Shown piece after piece: positions 52,700 through 60,787 of a DNA stretch of 64,000 bases; the stretch's first letter is position 1, and the number at the start of each line of letters is the position of its first letter. Under the pieces are notes generated by a model that was given only the letters and a program-made list of their open reading frames with translations, was not told where the DNA came from and made no database searches. The stretch comes from Clostridia bacterium. GTDB taxonomy: Bacteria > Bacillota > Clostridia > UBA1381. The stretch covers positions 45,002 to 109,001 of the forward strand of contig JAGBHE010000003.1 of assembly GCA_017935675.1 (NCBI GenBank), read 5' to 3'. The position numbers and the translations under genes were made by a program.

Positions 52700-54226
52700 A
52701 TGAACAGTTCACAGATTACAATTATGCTGACAATAGCGGTCTATCTTATAGGCATGGTTATTATAGGCATTATGTTTTCATCAAAAAACAACACAAGCGG
52801 TGATTTCTATCTCGGAGGAAGAAAGCTCGGGCCGTTTGTTACGGCAATGAGCGCCGAAGCCTCAGATATGAGCAGCTGGCTGCTTATGGGTCTTCCGGGC
52901 GTTGCGTATTTATCGGGTACATGTGATGCAGGCTGGACTGCAATCGGTCTTGCTCTCGGAACATATGTAAACTGGCTGATTGTGGCAAAGAGGATAAGAA
53001 GATATACCTTTGTATGCAATAACTCAATTACGATTCCGTCTTTTTTCTCAAACAGATTCAGGGATAAGAGCCGTCTTCTTGTCGGAATATCGGCACTTAT
53101 TATACTTATATTCTTTATACCGTATACAGCTTCCGGATTTGCTGCCTGCGGAAAGCTTTTTGCAAGCTTGTTCGGTGTGAAATATGTTACGGCAATGATA
53201 GTCAGTGCTATTGTTATTGCACTCTACACTACTCTCGGCGGATTTCTTGCCGCAAGCACAACGGACTTTATTCAGAGTATAATAATGTCTGCCGCGCTTG
53301 TGATTGTTCTTTGCTTCGGTGTAAATGCTGCCGGCGGCTTTGGTGCTGTAATTGAAAATGCAAAAGAGCTTCCCGGTTATCTTTCACTTTTATCGGTACA
53401 TAACGCTGAAACAAACACAGCCTCGGGCTACGGCTTTATAACAACCTTATCAACCTTGGCATGGGGGCTCGGATATTTCGGAATGCCTCATATTCTTCTG
53501 AGATTTATGGCTATTGAGGACGAGAACAAGCTTAAGCTTTCAAGACGTGTTGCATCAATCTGGGTGGTTATTTCTCTGTTTATCGCAATCTTTATCGGCG
53601 TTGTGGGTCTTGGAATGACAAGCGTCGGAACACTTGGTGCTCTCAGCGATTCGGAGACGGTTATAATTGATATAGCTAAGCTTCTCAGCTCAAACGGAGT
53701 TTTATTTGCTGTAATCGCCGGTCTTATACTTGCCGGAATTCTTGCATCAACAATGTCAACTGCTGACTCACAGCTTCTTGCCGCTGCCTCCAGTATATCT
53801 GAAAACTGGATGAACGACGTATTTCATATTAAGCTTTCAACGAAGGCTAAAATTATGACTGCAAGAATAACTGTTGTGCTTGTTTCCGTTATCGCAATGA
53901 TTATTGCAAAGGATCCCGAAAGCAAGGTTTTTGATATTGTATCATTTGCATGGGCAGGCTTTGGTGCGGCTTTCGGCCCGGTTGTGCTTTTTGCATTGTT
54001 CTGGAAACGCGCCAACAAATACGGAGCCCTTGCCGGTATGGTTAGCGGAGCGGCGATGGTATTTATCTGGAAATACTGCGTACGTCCTCTCGGAGGCGCA
54101 TTTAATATTTATGAGCTGCTTCCCGCGTTTATCGTGGCATGTATCTTCATTGTGGCAGTAAGTCTTTTGACTCCGGCCCCGGAAAAGGAAATCGTGGACG
54201 AGTTTGAAAAGGTTTCAAAAATGTAA
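52700..54226 (+). CDS. Sodium/solute symporter, PutP-like
   Basis: 508 residues with about 13 membrane helices of the SSS family. The signature SAEASDMSSWLLMGLPG (near 48) is the Na+-binding region of PutP-type proline carriers, and ILASTMSTADSQLLAAASS (near 345) the second ligand site. It imports proline (or a related solute) with Na+. It has its own promoter and terminator, and its codon use matches the flanking housekeeping genes, so it is probably unrelated to the glycan locus. Confidence 0.9.
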   Translation: MNSSQITIMLTIAVYLIGMVIIGIMFSSKNNTSGDFYLGGRKLGPFVTAMSAEASDMSSWLLMGLPGVAYLSGTCDAGWTAIGLALGTYVNWLIVAKRIRRYTFVCNNSITIPSFFSNRFRDKSRLLVGISALIILIFFIPYTASGFAACGKLFASLFGVKYVTAMIVSAIVIALYTTLGGFLAASTTDFIQSIIMSAALVIVLCFGVNAAGGFGAVIENAKELPGYLSLLSVHNAETNTASGYGFITTLSTLAWGLGYFGMPHILLRFMAIEDENKLKLSRRVASIWVVISLFIAIFIGVVGLGMTSVGTLGALSDSETVIIDIAKLLSSNGVLFAVIAGLILAGILASTMSTADSQLLAAASSISENWMNDVFHIKLSTKAKIMTARITVVLVSVIAMIIAKDPESKVFDIVSFAWAGFGAAFGPVVLFALFWKRANKYGALAGMVSGAAMVFIWKYCVRPLGGAFNIYELLPAFIVACIFIVAVSLLTPAPEKEIVDEFEKVSKM

Positions 54227-54264
54227 AAAATAAATGAGGGTCTGTGCTGAATCCAAAACCCTCC

Positions 54265-54291
54265 GGGGCTGTTGCTTAACGCAACAGCCCC
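54265..54291 (+). terminator. Terminator after the symporter
   Basis: An 11-bp stem GGGGCTGTTGC/GCAACAGCCCC around TTAAC, followed by a T-rich CTGCTTTGTTT. Confidence 0.7.
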
Positions 54292-54336
54292 CTGCTTTGT
54301 TTAAAAAAATATCGGTCGCGTTGAAGGAGAGATTTT

Positions 54337-54720
54337 ATGAGCGATGAAAAATGCGGAGGGAAATGCAAGGGCTGCGGCGGCTGCAGCGAAAAGGTTATTC
54401 TTTCAGCAGATAAAAGCGTCAGCATAGTATCAAGCCTTACATTTACGGAAAGACAGCTTGCCGGCTGCCGTATGCTTGTGCTTGTGACAGAATGTGCCCG
54501 CTCCGGAGAGGGCGGCTGCTTCGCCGGTATAAAGTTTTACAAAAACGGTCAGGAGACAGCCGTCTCTGAACCGAAAAAATATGAGATACCTGCAGGCGAC
54601 ATGAAACAGCAGAATTTTAGCTTTGTGCCGGACAAAAATGCGGACAAGGCGGAAATAACGATTTTTTGCAGCGGCTCTGCTGTTCTGGATATTGAGCATA
54701 TAAATGTACTTAGGCTCTGA
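54337..54720 (+). CDS. Small protein with Cys-rich N-terminus, function unknown
   Basis: 127 residues beginning MSDEKCGGKCKGCGGCSEK, with five cysteines in ten residues able to bind a metal or Fe-S cluster. The remainder reads as a beta-rich domain with a few more Cys (GCRMLVLVTECARSG). No family is recognised. GAAGGAGAG precedes the ATG. It lies upstream of the cysteine desulfurase gene, so a link to metal-sulfur handling is possible but not shown. Confidence 0.65.
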   Translation: MSDEKCGGKCKGCGGCSEKVILSADKSVSIVSSLTFTERQLAGCRMLVLVTECARSGEGGCFAGIKFYKNGQETAVSEPKKYEIPAGDMKQQNFSFVPDKNADKAEITIFCSGSAVLDIEHINVLRL

Positions 54721-54725
54721 CGAGC

Positions 54726-54758
54726 CCGGCTGTCTTATCAGCTCGCGATAAGAGCCGG
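54726..54758 (+). other. Stem-loop between the Cys-rich gene and iscS-like gene
   Basis: Arms CCGGCT..CTTATC and GATAAG..AGCCGG close on AGCTCGC. No T-run follows directly; a second small hairpin (GCAAAAAC/TTTTTGC) lies next to it. It may be a weak terminator. Confidence 0.45.
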
Positions 54759-54787
54759 AGCAAAAACTTTTTGCGGGCGGAAAGGCT

Positions 54788-55924
54788 ATGAGATTTTTTA
54801 TGATTTATCTTGACAATGCTTCAACAACAAAGCCGTCAGCTGCTGCTGTTGCAGCGGTAACAGACGCCCTGGAGCATTTCGGGAATCCGTCCTCTTTGCA
54901 CGGGCTGGGGCTTGACGGTGAAAAAATTATTGAAAAAAGCAGAGCGGCTGTGGCGAAGGCTCTCGGAACGGACAAAAAAAGTATTTATTTTACCTCCGGC
55001 GGTACCGAAGCCAACAATCTGGCAATTTTCGGGTCTGCACATGCTCTTAAAAAACGGGGAAACCGTATCATAACCTCGGCAATAGAGCACCCGTCAGTGC
55101 TTGAAAGCTTTCGTGCTCTCGAAAAAGACGGCTTTGAGGTGGTTTATATCGGAGCGGATAAAAACGGAGTAATCCGTCTTGATGAGCTTAAATCGGTTGT
55201 TGATGAAAATACTATCCTTGTAAGCGTTATGACCGTAAACAACGAAACCGGAGTTATTCAGCCGGTTCGTGAAATAGGAGAAATTACCCATAAGGCGGCA
55301 CCTGCTGCTGTTTTTCATACAGACGCGGTTCAGGCCTTTGGAAAAATGAACTGTGCACCGCGTTTGACCGGCGCTGACCTCATCAGTGTAAGCAGTCACA
55401 AGATACACGGACCCAAGGGCGCAGGAGCTGTTTATATAGGCGCGGGAAAACCGTATCCAATAATTTTCGGCGGTTCGCAGCAGGGCGGTGTGCGTCCCGG
55501 CACGGAAAACGTTCCCGGAATTGCCGGATTTGGTGCTGCTGCTTCGGAAAAGCAAGGCAGCTGCGAGGATTTATACGATATACTTAAAAAAGAAATACTT
55601 GACGGAATACCTGATGTCAAAATAAACGGAGACGAAAAATTTGCCGGCAAATACGTATTAAATGTTTCGTTTTTGGGAATAAAAGCAGAGGTGCTTCTTC
55701 ACACTCTTGAAAGATACGGGATATATGTTTCAACAGGCTCTGCATGCTCATCGCACAAGCCTGAGCCCAGTCATGTGCTTACGGCTATGGGACTTACGCA
55801 CAGGGAAATCGAGGGCGCGGTCCGTTTCAGCTTTGATGACTCTCTTTCCGCTGCGGATATGGAGGAAACAGCTGACGTATTGAAAAAGGAAGTCGCCGAT
55901 TTGCGGCGGTATATGAGGAGATAA
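54788..55924 (+). CDS. Cysteine desulfurase, IscS/NifS type
   Basis: 378 residues from ATG 54788; ATG 54800 (MIYLDNAST) is more like the family start but is farther from the GGAAAGG site. It is a class V PLP aminotransferase-fold enzyme with the PLP lysine in SSHKIHGPKG and the catalytic Cys in STGSACSSHKPEPSH. It removes sulfur from L-cysteine as a persulfide for tRNA thiolation. The next gene encodes ThiI, its natural partner, three bases away. Confidence 0.93.
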   Translation: MRFFMIYLDNASTTKPSAAAVAAVTDALEHFGNPSSLHGLGLDGEKIIEKSRAAVAKALGTDKKSIYFTSGGTEANNLAIFGSAHALKKRGNRIITSAIEHPSVLESFRALEKDGFEVVYIGADKNGVIRLDELKSVVDENTILVSVMTVNNETGVIQPVREIGEITHKAAPAAVFHTDAVQAFGKMNCAPRLTGADLISVSSHKIHGPKGAGAVYIGAGKPYPIIFGGSQQGGVRPGTENVPGIAGFGAAASEKQGSCEDLYDILKKEILDGIPDVKINGDEKFAGKYVLNVSFLGIKAEVLLHTLERYGIYVSTGSACSSHKPEPSHVLTAMGLTHREIEGAVRFSFDDSLSAADMEETADVLKKEVADLRRYMRR

Positions 55925-55927
55925 GCA

Positions 55928-57106
55928 ATGAAGGAAATAATTCTTGTAAAATACGGAGAGATAATTTTAAAGGGCTGCAACAGACCGCGATTTGAAAAAA
56001 TACTCCTGAAAAATATACATGATGCCATTCACAGGCTTTGCAAGGTTAATATAAGCATTACTCAGGCAACAATTTACATTGATGTTGAGGACCAGGAAAA
56101 GCTTGACCTTGTCTGTGACAGACTGACGAGGATTTTCGGAATAGTTTCGGTTACCCGTGCGGCTGAATGCGAAAAAGAGCTTTCTGAAATTCAGAAAACA
56201 GCTCTTGAATACTGCTGCAATGAGCTTTCTGAGGGAGTCAGCTTTAAGGTTGAGGGAAAGCGCTCAGACAAAGCTTTTCCCCTTACTTCACAGGAGGTAA
56301 GCATGGAGGTCGGAGGCTTTCTGCATGACAGCATTCCCGGGCTTATTGTTGACGTGCATACGCCTCAGGTTACGGTTAAGGTTGAGGTCAGGGACTATAA
56401 GGCTTATGTGTACTGCAAGGAAAAAAAGCTTGCAGGTCAAGGCGGAATGCCTATAGGTACAGGGCTTAAGGCTACGCTGCTGCTGTCCGGCGGAATTGAT
56501 TCACCGGTGGCAGGACATATGATTGCAAAGCGCGGTATTGAAATAGATGCTGTGAATTTTTTCAGTTATCCATACACAAGTGAACGCGCCAAGGAAAAGG
56601 TCATAGAGCTTGCATCAATAGTTGCAAGATACACCTCGCGCGTTAATCTTTACATTGTGCCTTTTACGGAGATTCAGCTGCAGATACGGGATAAGTGCCC
56701 TGAAGAGCATCTTACTCTTATCATGCGCAGATTTATGATGCGCATCGCAGAGCGCCTGGCACTGCGGCATAAATCATCGGCTCTCATTACGGGCGAAAGT
56801 GTAGGTCAGGTGGCAAGTCAGACACTGGGCGCATTGGATGTTACAAATTCGGTTGTGGATATGCCTGTTCTCCGTCCCCTTATAGGCATGGATAAGGAAG
56901 AAATAATTGTCCGCTCAAGGCAGATAGGAACATTTGAAACCTCCATTCTTCCTTACGAGGACTGCTGTACGGTATTTACACCGAAGCATCCGTCTACCAA
57001 TCCGAAAAGAAAATCTGTTGAGAAAACAGAGAGTGTGCTTGATGTTGAGAAGCTTATTGACAACGCGCTTGCAGGGGTTGAAATGATAACGGTATATCCG
57101 GAATAA
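55928..57106 (+). CDS. thiI: tRNA 4-thiouridine synthase ThiI
   Basis: 392 residues. THUMP domain (about 60-165), then a PP-loop ATP pyrophosphatase with LLSGGIDSPVAGH (near 182). It lacks the C-terminal rhodanese domain of the E. coli enzyme, the usual Firmicutes form that takes sulfur from a dedicated NifS-type desulfurase, here the gene just upstream. It makes s4U8 in tRNA. The paired Cys in EDCCTVF (near 345) may carry the transferred sulfur. Confidence 0.95.
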   Translation: MKEIILVKYGEIILKGCNRPRFEKILLKNIHDAIHRLCKVNISITQATIYIDVEDQEKLDLVCDRLTRIFGIVSVTRAAECEKELSEIQKTALEYCCNELSEGVSFKVEGKRSDKAFPLTSQEVSMEVGGFLHDSIPGLIVDVHTPQVTVKVEVRDYKAYVYCKEKKLAGQGGMPIGTGLKATLLLSGGIDSPVAGHMIAKRGIEIDAVNFFSYPYTSERAKEKVIELASIVARYTSRVNLYIVPFTEIQLQIRDKCPEEHLTLIMRRFMMRIAERLALRHKSSALITGESVGQVASQTLGALDVTNSVVDMPVLRPLIGMDKEEIIVRSRQIGTFETSILPYEDCCTVFTPKHPSTNPKRKSVEKTESVLDVEKLIDNALAGVEMITVYPE

Positions 57107-57129
57107 AAAAGCGAAAGGATATGATTTTT

Positions 57130-58356
57130 ATGAAGTCGGAGCTTATATCGGTGGGAACGGAAATACTGCTTGGAGAAATACTTAATACAGATGCTCAGTT
57201 TCTTGCCGGGGAGCTTTCAGAGCTTGGCATAGATGTTTATCATCAGTCAGTGGTGGGGGATAATGCCGGAAGGCTTGCCGAGGCTTTGAAAACTGCTCTT
57301 TCAAGGTCTGATATAGTTATTGCATCAGGGGGTCTCGGCCCGACACCGGATGATATTACAAAAGAGGTTATTGCGGAAACCATGGGAGAGAAGCTTATTC
57401 TTCACGAGGAAAGCCTTCGGAGAATGCAGGAGTATTTTAACCGCGTTCATAGGGAAATGTGCAAAAATAATATTAAACAGGCAATGCTTCCGGAGCATTG
57501 CATTGTACTGAATAACAATAACGGAACGGCACCCGGATGTATAATAGAAAAGGACGGAAAAACCGTTATCATGCTTCCCGGACCGCCTGCAGAGCTTACA
57601 CGGATGTTTTCGGAGAGCGTCAGACCGTATCTCGAAAAACGTTCGGAGGATAAGCTGTTCACCAGAACCTATCATATATTCGGTAAGGGCGAATCTGCGG
57701 TTGCGGCTGAGCTTTCGGAGCTTATGGAGAAAAATACCAACCCTACTGTTGCGCCGTATGCTAAAACGGGCGAGGTTCATCTACGGCTCGGTGCAAAGGC
57801 GAAAAGTCAGAGTGAGGCCGATAAAATAATGGAGTCCGCAGACAAGCGTATAAGGCAAAGCTTTGGCAGATATATTTATTCAACAGACGGTAAATCCCTG
57901 CCGGAGGTGGTTTTTTCAAAGCTGCTTAAAGCGGGAAAAACAATATGCACAGCGGAAAGCTGTACGGGAGGACTGATAGCAAAGACGATAACCGATTTCC
58001 CCGGAAGCTCCGGCATTTTTTCAGAGGGGTATGTGACATACTCAAACGAGGCTAAAATAAAAAATCTCGGAGTTAAAAGAGAAACTCTGCAAAGCTTTGG
58101 AGCGGTAAGCGAAGAAACAGCCGGTGAGATGGCGGAGGGCGCTGCAAGAGTATCGGGTGCCGATATCGGAGTGTCGGTAACCGGCATTGCAGGACCTGAC
58201 GGCGGAACGCCTGAAAAGCCTGTAGGTCTTGTCTTTATTGCCGTATGCTTCGGCGGAAGGACTGAAGTGCGGCGCCTTGAGCTGAACGGCGACAGAGATA
58301 AAATAAGATATCTTACCATGCTGCATGTATTTTCTTTAATCAATGAAAGGCTGTAG
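57130..58356 (+). CDS. cinA: CinA, nicotinamide-nucleotide amidase / damage-inducible protein
   Basis: 408 residues from ATG 57130 (AAAGG eleven bases upstream; 57121 is too close). The N-terminal COG1058 domain (about 1-170; GTEILLGEILNTD, SGGLGPTPDD) and the C-terminal CinA domain (about 250-405; TAESCTGGLIA, VTGIAGPDGGTPEKPVG) are both intact. The C-domain deamidates NMN in pyridine nucleotide recycling. It may be co-transcribed with iscS-like and thiI genes. Confidence 0.95.
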   Translation: MKSELISVGTEILLGEILNTDAQFLAGELSELGIDVYHQSVVGDNAGRLAEALKTALSRSDIVIASGGLGPTPDDITKEVIAETMGEKLILHEESLRRMQEYFNRVHREMCKNNIKQAMLPEHCIVLNNNNGTAPGCIIEKDGKTVIMLPGPPAELTRMFSESVRPYLEKRSEDKLFTRTYHIFGKGESAVAAELSELMEKNTNPTVAPYAKTGEVHLRLGAKAKSQSEADKIMESADKRIRQSFGRYIYSTDGKSLPEVVFSKLLKAGKTICTAESCTGGLIAKTITDFPGSSGIFSEGYVTYSNEAKIKNLGVKRETLQSFGAVSEETAGEMAEGAARVSGADIGVSVTGIAGPDGGTPEKPVGLVFIAVCFGGRTEVRRLELNGDRDKIRYLTMLHVFSLINERL

Positions 58357-58477
58357 CTATTTAATAAATCGAAAATCCGAGACTGTCCCTTTTGTGGTTT
58401 TTGCATATACAATGTATTTTATATGAATAATATGTAAATAATACATGCTGTAAAAAACAATTGCGGAGGTAAATAAT

Positions 58478-60046
58478 ATGTCGGATATGTTTTGTTTTCA
58501 GTGTCAGCAGACGGCCGGGAATAAGGGCTGTGTACGTACAGGGGTGTGCGGTAAGCAGCCGACTACAGCGAATCTTCAGGATGAACTGGTTTATGAGCTT
58601 ATACGTCTTGCGGAGGCAGCTAAAGATAAGAGAAGCAATTTGTCGGACAGACTTATCCCGGACGGGCTCTTTACAACACTTACCAATGTTAATTTTGATG
58701 ACAGCGCCATAGAAAAATTTATACAACGTGTGGTTGACGAACGGAGAAGGCTGGGCGGCGAGGACAATTCCGAGGTCGTTAATTTATTCGAGGGTGAAAC
58801 GGATATTGTATCCCTGCGCTCAACCTTGCTCTTTGGAATGAAGGGTATGGCAGCGTATGCGCATCATGCTATGCGGCTCGGGCATTTTGATGATGAGGTT
58901 ACTGAATGGTTTTATAAGGGGTTATGCGAGCTGAACCGCCCGCACACAGTGGAAGAGTGGCTTGCACTGATAATGGAGTTTGGCAGAGTAAATTACAAAT
59001 GTATGGAGCTTTTGGACAAAGCTAATACAGAAGCCTTCGGAAATCCTGTCCCAACGAGGGTAAATGCGGATATAAAAAAGGGGCCGTTCATCGTGGTTTC
59101 GGGACATGATTTGGAGGATTTGCATCAGCTTTTGGAGCAAACAAAGGATAAGGGAATAAATATTTATACGCACAGTGAAATGCTCCCGGCTCACGGTTAT
59201 CCGGGATTAAAAAAATACAGTCATCTTGTCGGAAATTTTGGAACGGCATGGCAAAGTCAACAGAAGGAGTTTGAGGATATTCCGGCTCCGATTCTGTTTA
59301 CAACGAATTGTATCATGCCGCCGAGGAAAAGCTATGCGGACAGGGTATATACAACCTCTGTAGTAGGGTATGACGGACTGATCCATATTGATGAAAATGA
59401 ATACGGGAGAAAGGATTTCACACCTTTGATTCAGCAGGCTCTTGAGCTTGGAGGATATGAGAATGACAGGAGCATGAGCGGAATAAACGGCGGGCATATG
59501 CTTACGACAGGTTTTGCGCATGAGACTGTGCTTTCTAACGCAGAAAAGGTAATAGAGCTTATTAAAAGCGGAAAGGTTAAGCATATTTTCCTGGTAGGAG
59601 GATGTGACGGAGCGCACCCGGGGCGTAATTACTATACTGAATTTGTGAAACAGACACCGATGGATTCGCTTGTATTGACGCTTGCCTGCGGAAAGTACAG
59701 ATTTAATGATCTCGATCTTGGTGAGATCGACGGTTTTCCGAGAATTCTTGATATGGGACAGTGCAATGATGCTTACAGTGCCATAAGAGTTGCGCTTGCA
59801 CTGGCAGACGCGTTTAAATGTGATATTAATGAATTGCCGTTGACGCTTGTGCTGTCATGGTATGAGCAGAAAGCAGTGTGTATCCTTTTAACCTTGTTGG
59901 CTTTAGGCGTTAAAAATATGTATCTCGGACCGACTATGCCGGCATTTCTCTCAGAGACTGTAACAAAGGTACTGATCGATACCTATGGACTTCAGCCTAC
60001 AACCGCGCCTGAGCAGGATTTGGACGCAATACTCGGCAGAGGATAA
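58478..60046 (+). CDS. hcp: Hydroxylamine reductase (hybrid cluster protein)
   Basis: 522 residues. N-terminal cysteines CFQCQQTAGNKGC bind the cubane cluster; GHDLEDL, TNCIMPP, GGCDGA and CGKYRFN carry ligands of the hybrid 4Fe-2S-2O cluster. It reduces hydroxylamine and probably NO in anaerobes under nitrosative stress. AATATGTAAATAATACAT-type repeats around 58410-58446 upstream form an imperfect dyad that could be a regulator site. GGAGGTAAATAAT precedes the ATG. Confidence 0.95.
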   Translation: MSDMFCFQCQQTAGNKGCVRTGVCGKQPTTANLQDELVYELIRLAEAAKDKRSNLSDRLIPDGLFTTLTNVNFDDSAIEKFIQRVVDERRRLGGEDNSEVVNLFEGETDIVSLRSTLLFGMKGMAAYAHHAMRLGHFDDEVTEWFYKGLCELNRPHTVEEWLALIMEFGRVNYKCMELLDKANTEAFGNPVPTRVNADIKKGPFIVVSGHDLEDLHQLLEQTKDKGINIYTHSEMLPAHGYPGLKKYSHLVGNFGTAWQSQQKEFEDIPAPILFTTNCIMPPRKSYADRVYTTSVVGYDGLIHIDENEYGRKDFTPLIQQALELGGYENDRSMSGINGGHMLTTGFAHETVLSNAEKVIELIKSGKVKHIFLVGGCDGAHPGRNYYTEFVKQTPMDSLVLTLACGKYRFNDLDLGEIDGFPRILDMGQCNDAYSAIRVALALADAFKCDINELPLTLVLSWYEQKAVCILLTLLALGVKNMYLGPTMPAFLSETVTKVLIDTYGLQPTTAPEQDLDAILGRG

Positions 60047-60060
60047 TAAAAAATGCCATA

Positions 60061-60104
60061 AAACAAAGACAATAATTTCTTAAATGAAGTTATTGTCTTT
60101 GTTT
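60061..60104. terminator. Bidirectional terminator between hcp and the membrane protein gene
   Basis: A perfect 15-bp stem: AAACAAAGACAATAA (60061-60075) and its complement (60090-60104), ending GTTTTTG. The A-rich left arm also lets it serve the minus-strand gene that ends at 60115. Confidence 0.8.
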
Positions 60105-60114
60105 TTGAGGCTGT

Positions 60115-60759
60115 TTATTCATCACGAAGATATTTTCTGTATGCCTTTCCGTTCAGTTTTACGTCTATATCCGGATTGCGGCGGCACATGGAATTTACTA
60201 TTCTTACAACTGATTTTGGATCAAAGTTTGATATGCTCATAAACACACTGTCTCCGTCAGCGGTCCCTACATAAAATATATCCGTTTTTTCAAGTATTCT
60301 CTGATTTGCATTGTATTTTGTATTTTCATACAGCGCAACCGCCTCCAGAAAGGCTTCATCATTTGTATTTCTTTTAATAAAGGTTTTTGTTCCGACGATA
60401 ATTTTGCTTATTTCATTTATCGGAACTCTCAGCCTGACATTTTTTGACGGAAGCAGCTCACCGAAAAATTTAATATTATAAAGAGTCTGATAAGGGAAAA
60501 AGCAGTTATCCCAACAGCGCATTACAAGGCTGTCGCCCTCCACTGCAATCCATGTGGAATACAGCTCGTTCAGGCATACTACAACATAGCTTGCTCCAAG
60601 CACTATGCCTATGATATAACTTGCTGCATACCAGTAGTTTGACAGTATAATGTTATATACCGTCAGAGCAAGTGCAGCAATACAAAGGATAATTACAATC
60701 CACATCATTACCGAACCACGGAATCGTTTTTTTTTGCTGACAGAAGCCTTTCCATTCAT
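60115..60759 (-). CDS. Membrane protein with possible bacterial PH domain
   Basis: 214 residues from the ATG giving MNGKASVSKKKRF, preceded by GAGGAGAGAACGAT; a longer frame from 60813 overlaps the upstream gene. A basic N-terminus is followed by two membrane helices (about 17-37 and 43-63). The ~150-residue cytoplasmic part (FPYQTLYNIKFFGE, RLRVPINEISKIIVGTKTF) resembles bacterial PH-like domains; this is tentative. It lies 29 bp after the NlpC/P60 gene. Confidence 0.6.
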   Translation of the reverse strand: MNGKASVSKKKRFRGSVMMWIVIILCIAALALTVYNIILSNYWYAASYIIGIVLGASYVVVCLNELYSTWIAVEGDSLVMRCWDNCFFPYQTLYNIKFFGELLPSKNVRLRVPINEISKIIVGTKTFIKRNTNDEAFLEAVALYENTKYNANQRILEKTDIFYVGTADGDSVFMSISNFDPKSVVRIVNSMCRRNPDIDVKLNGKAYRKYLRDE

Positions 60760-60787
60760 ATCGTTCTCTCCTCTGATATTAAGCATT

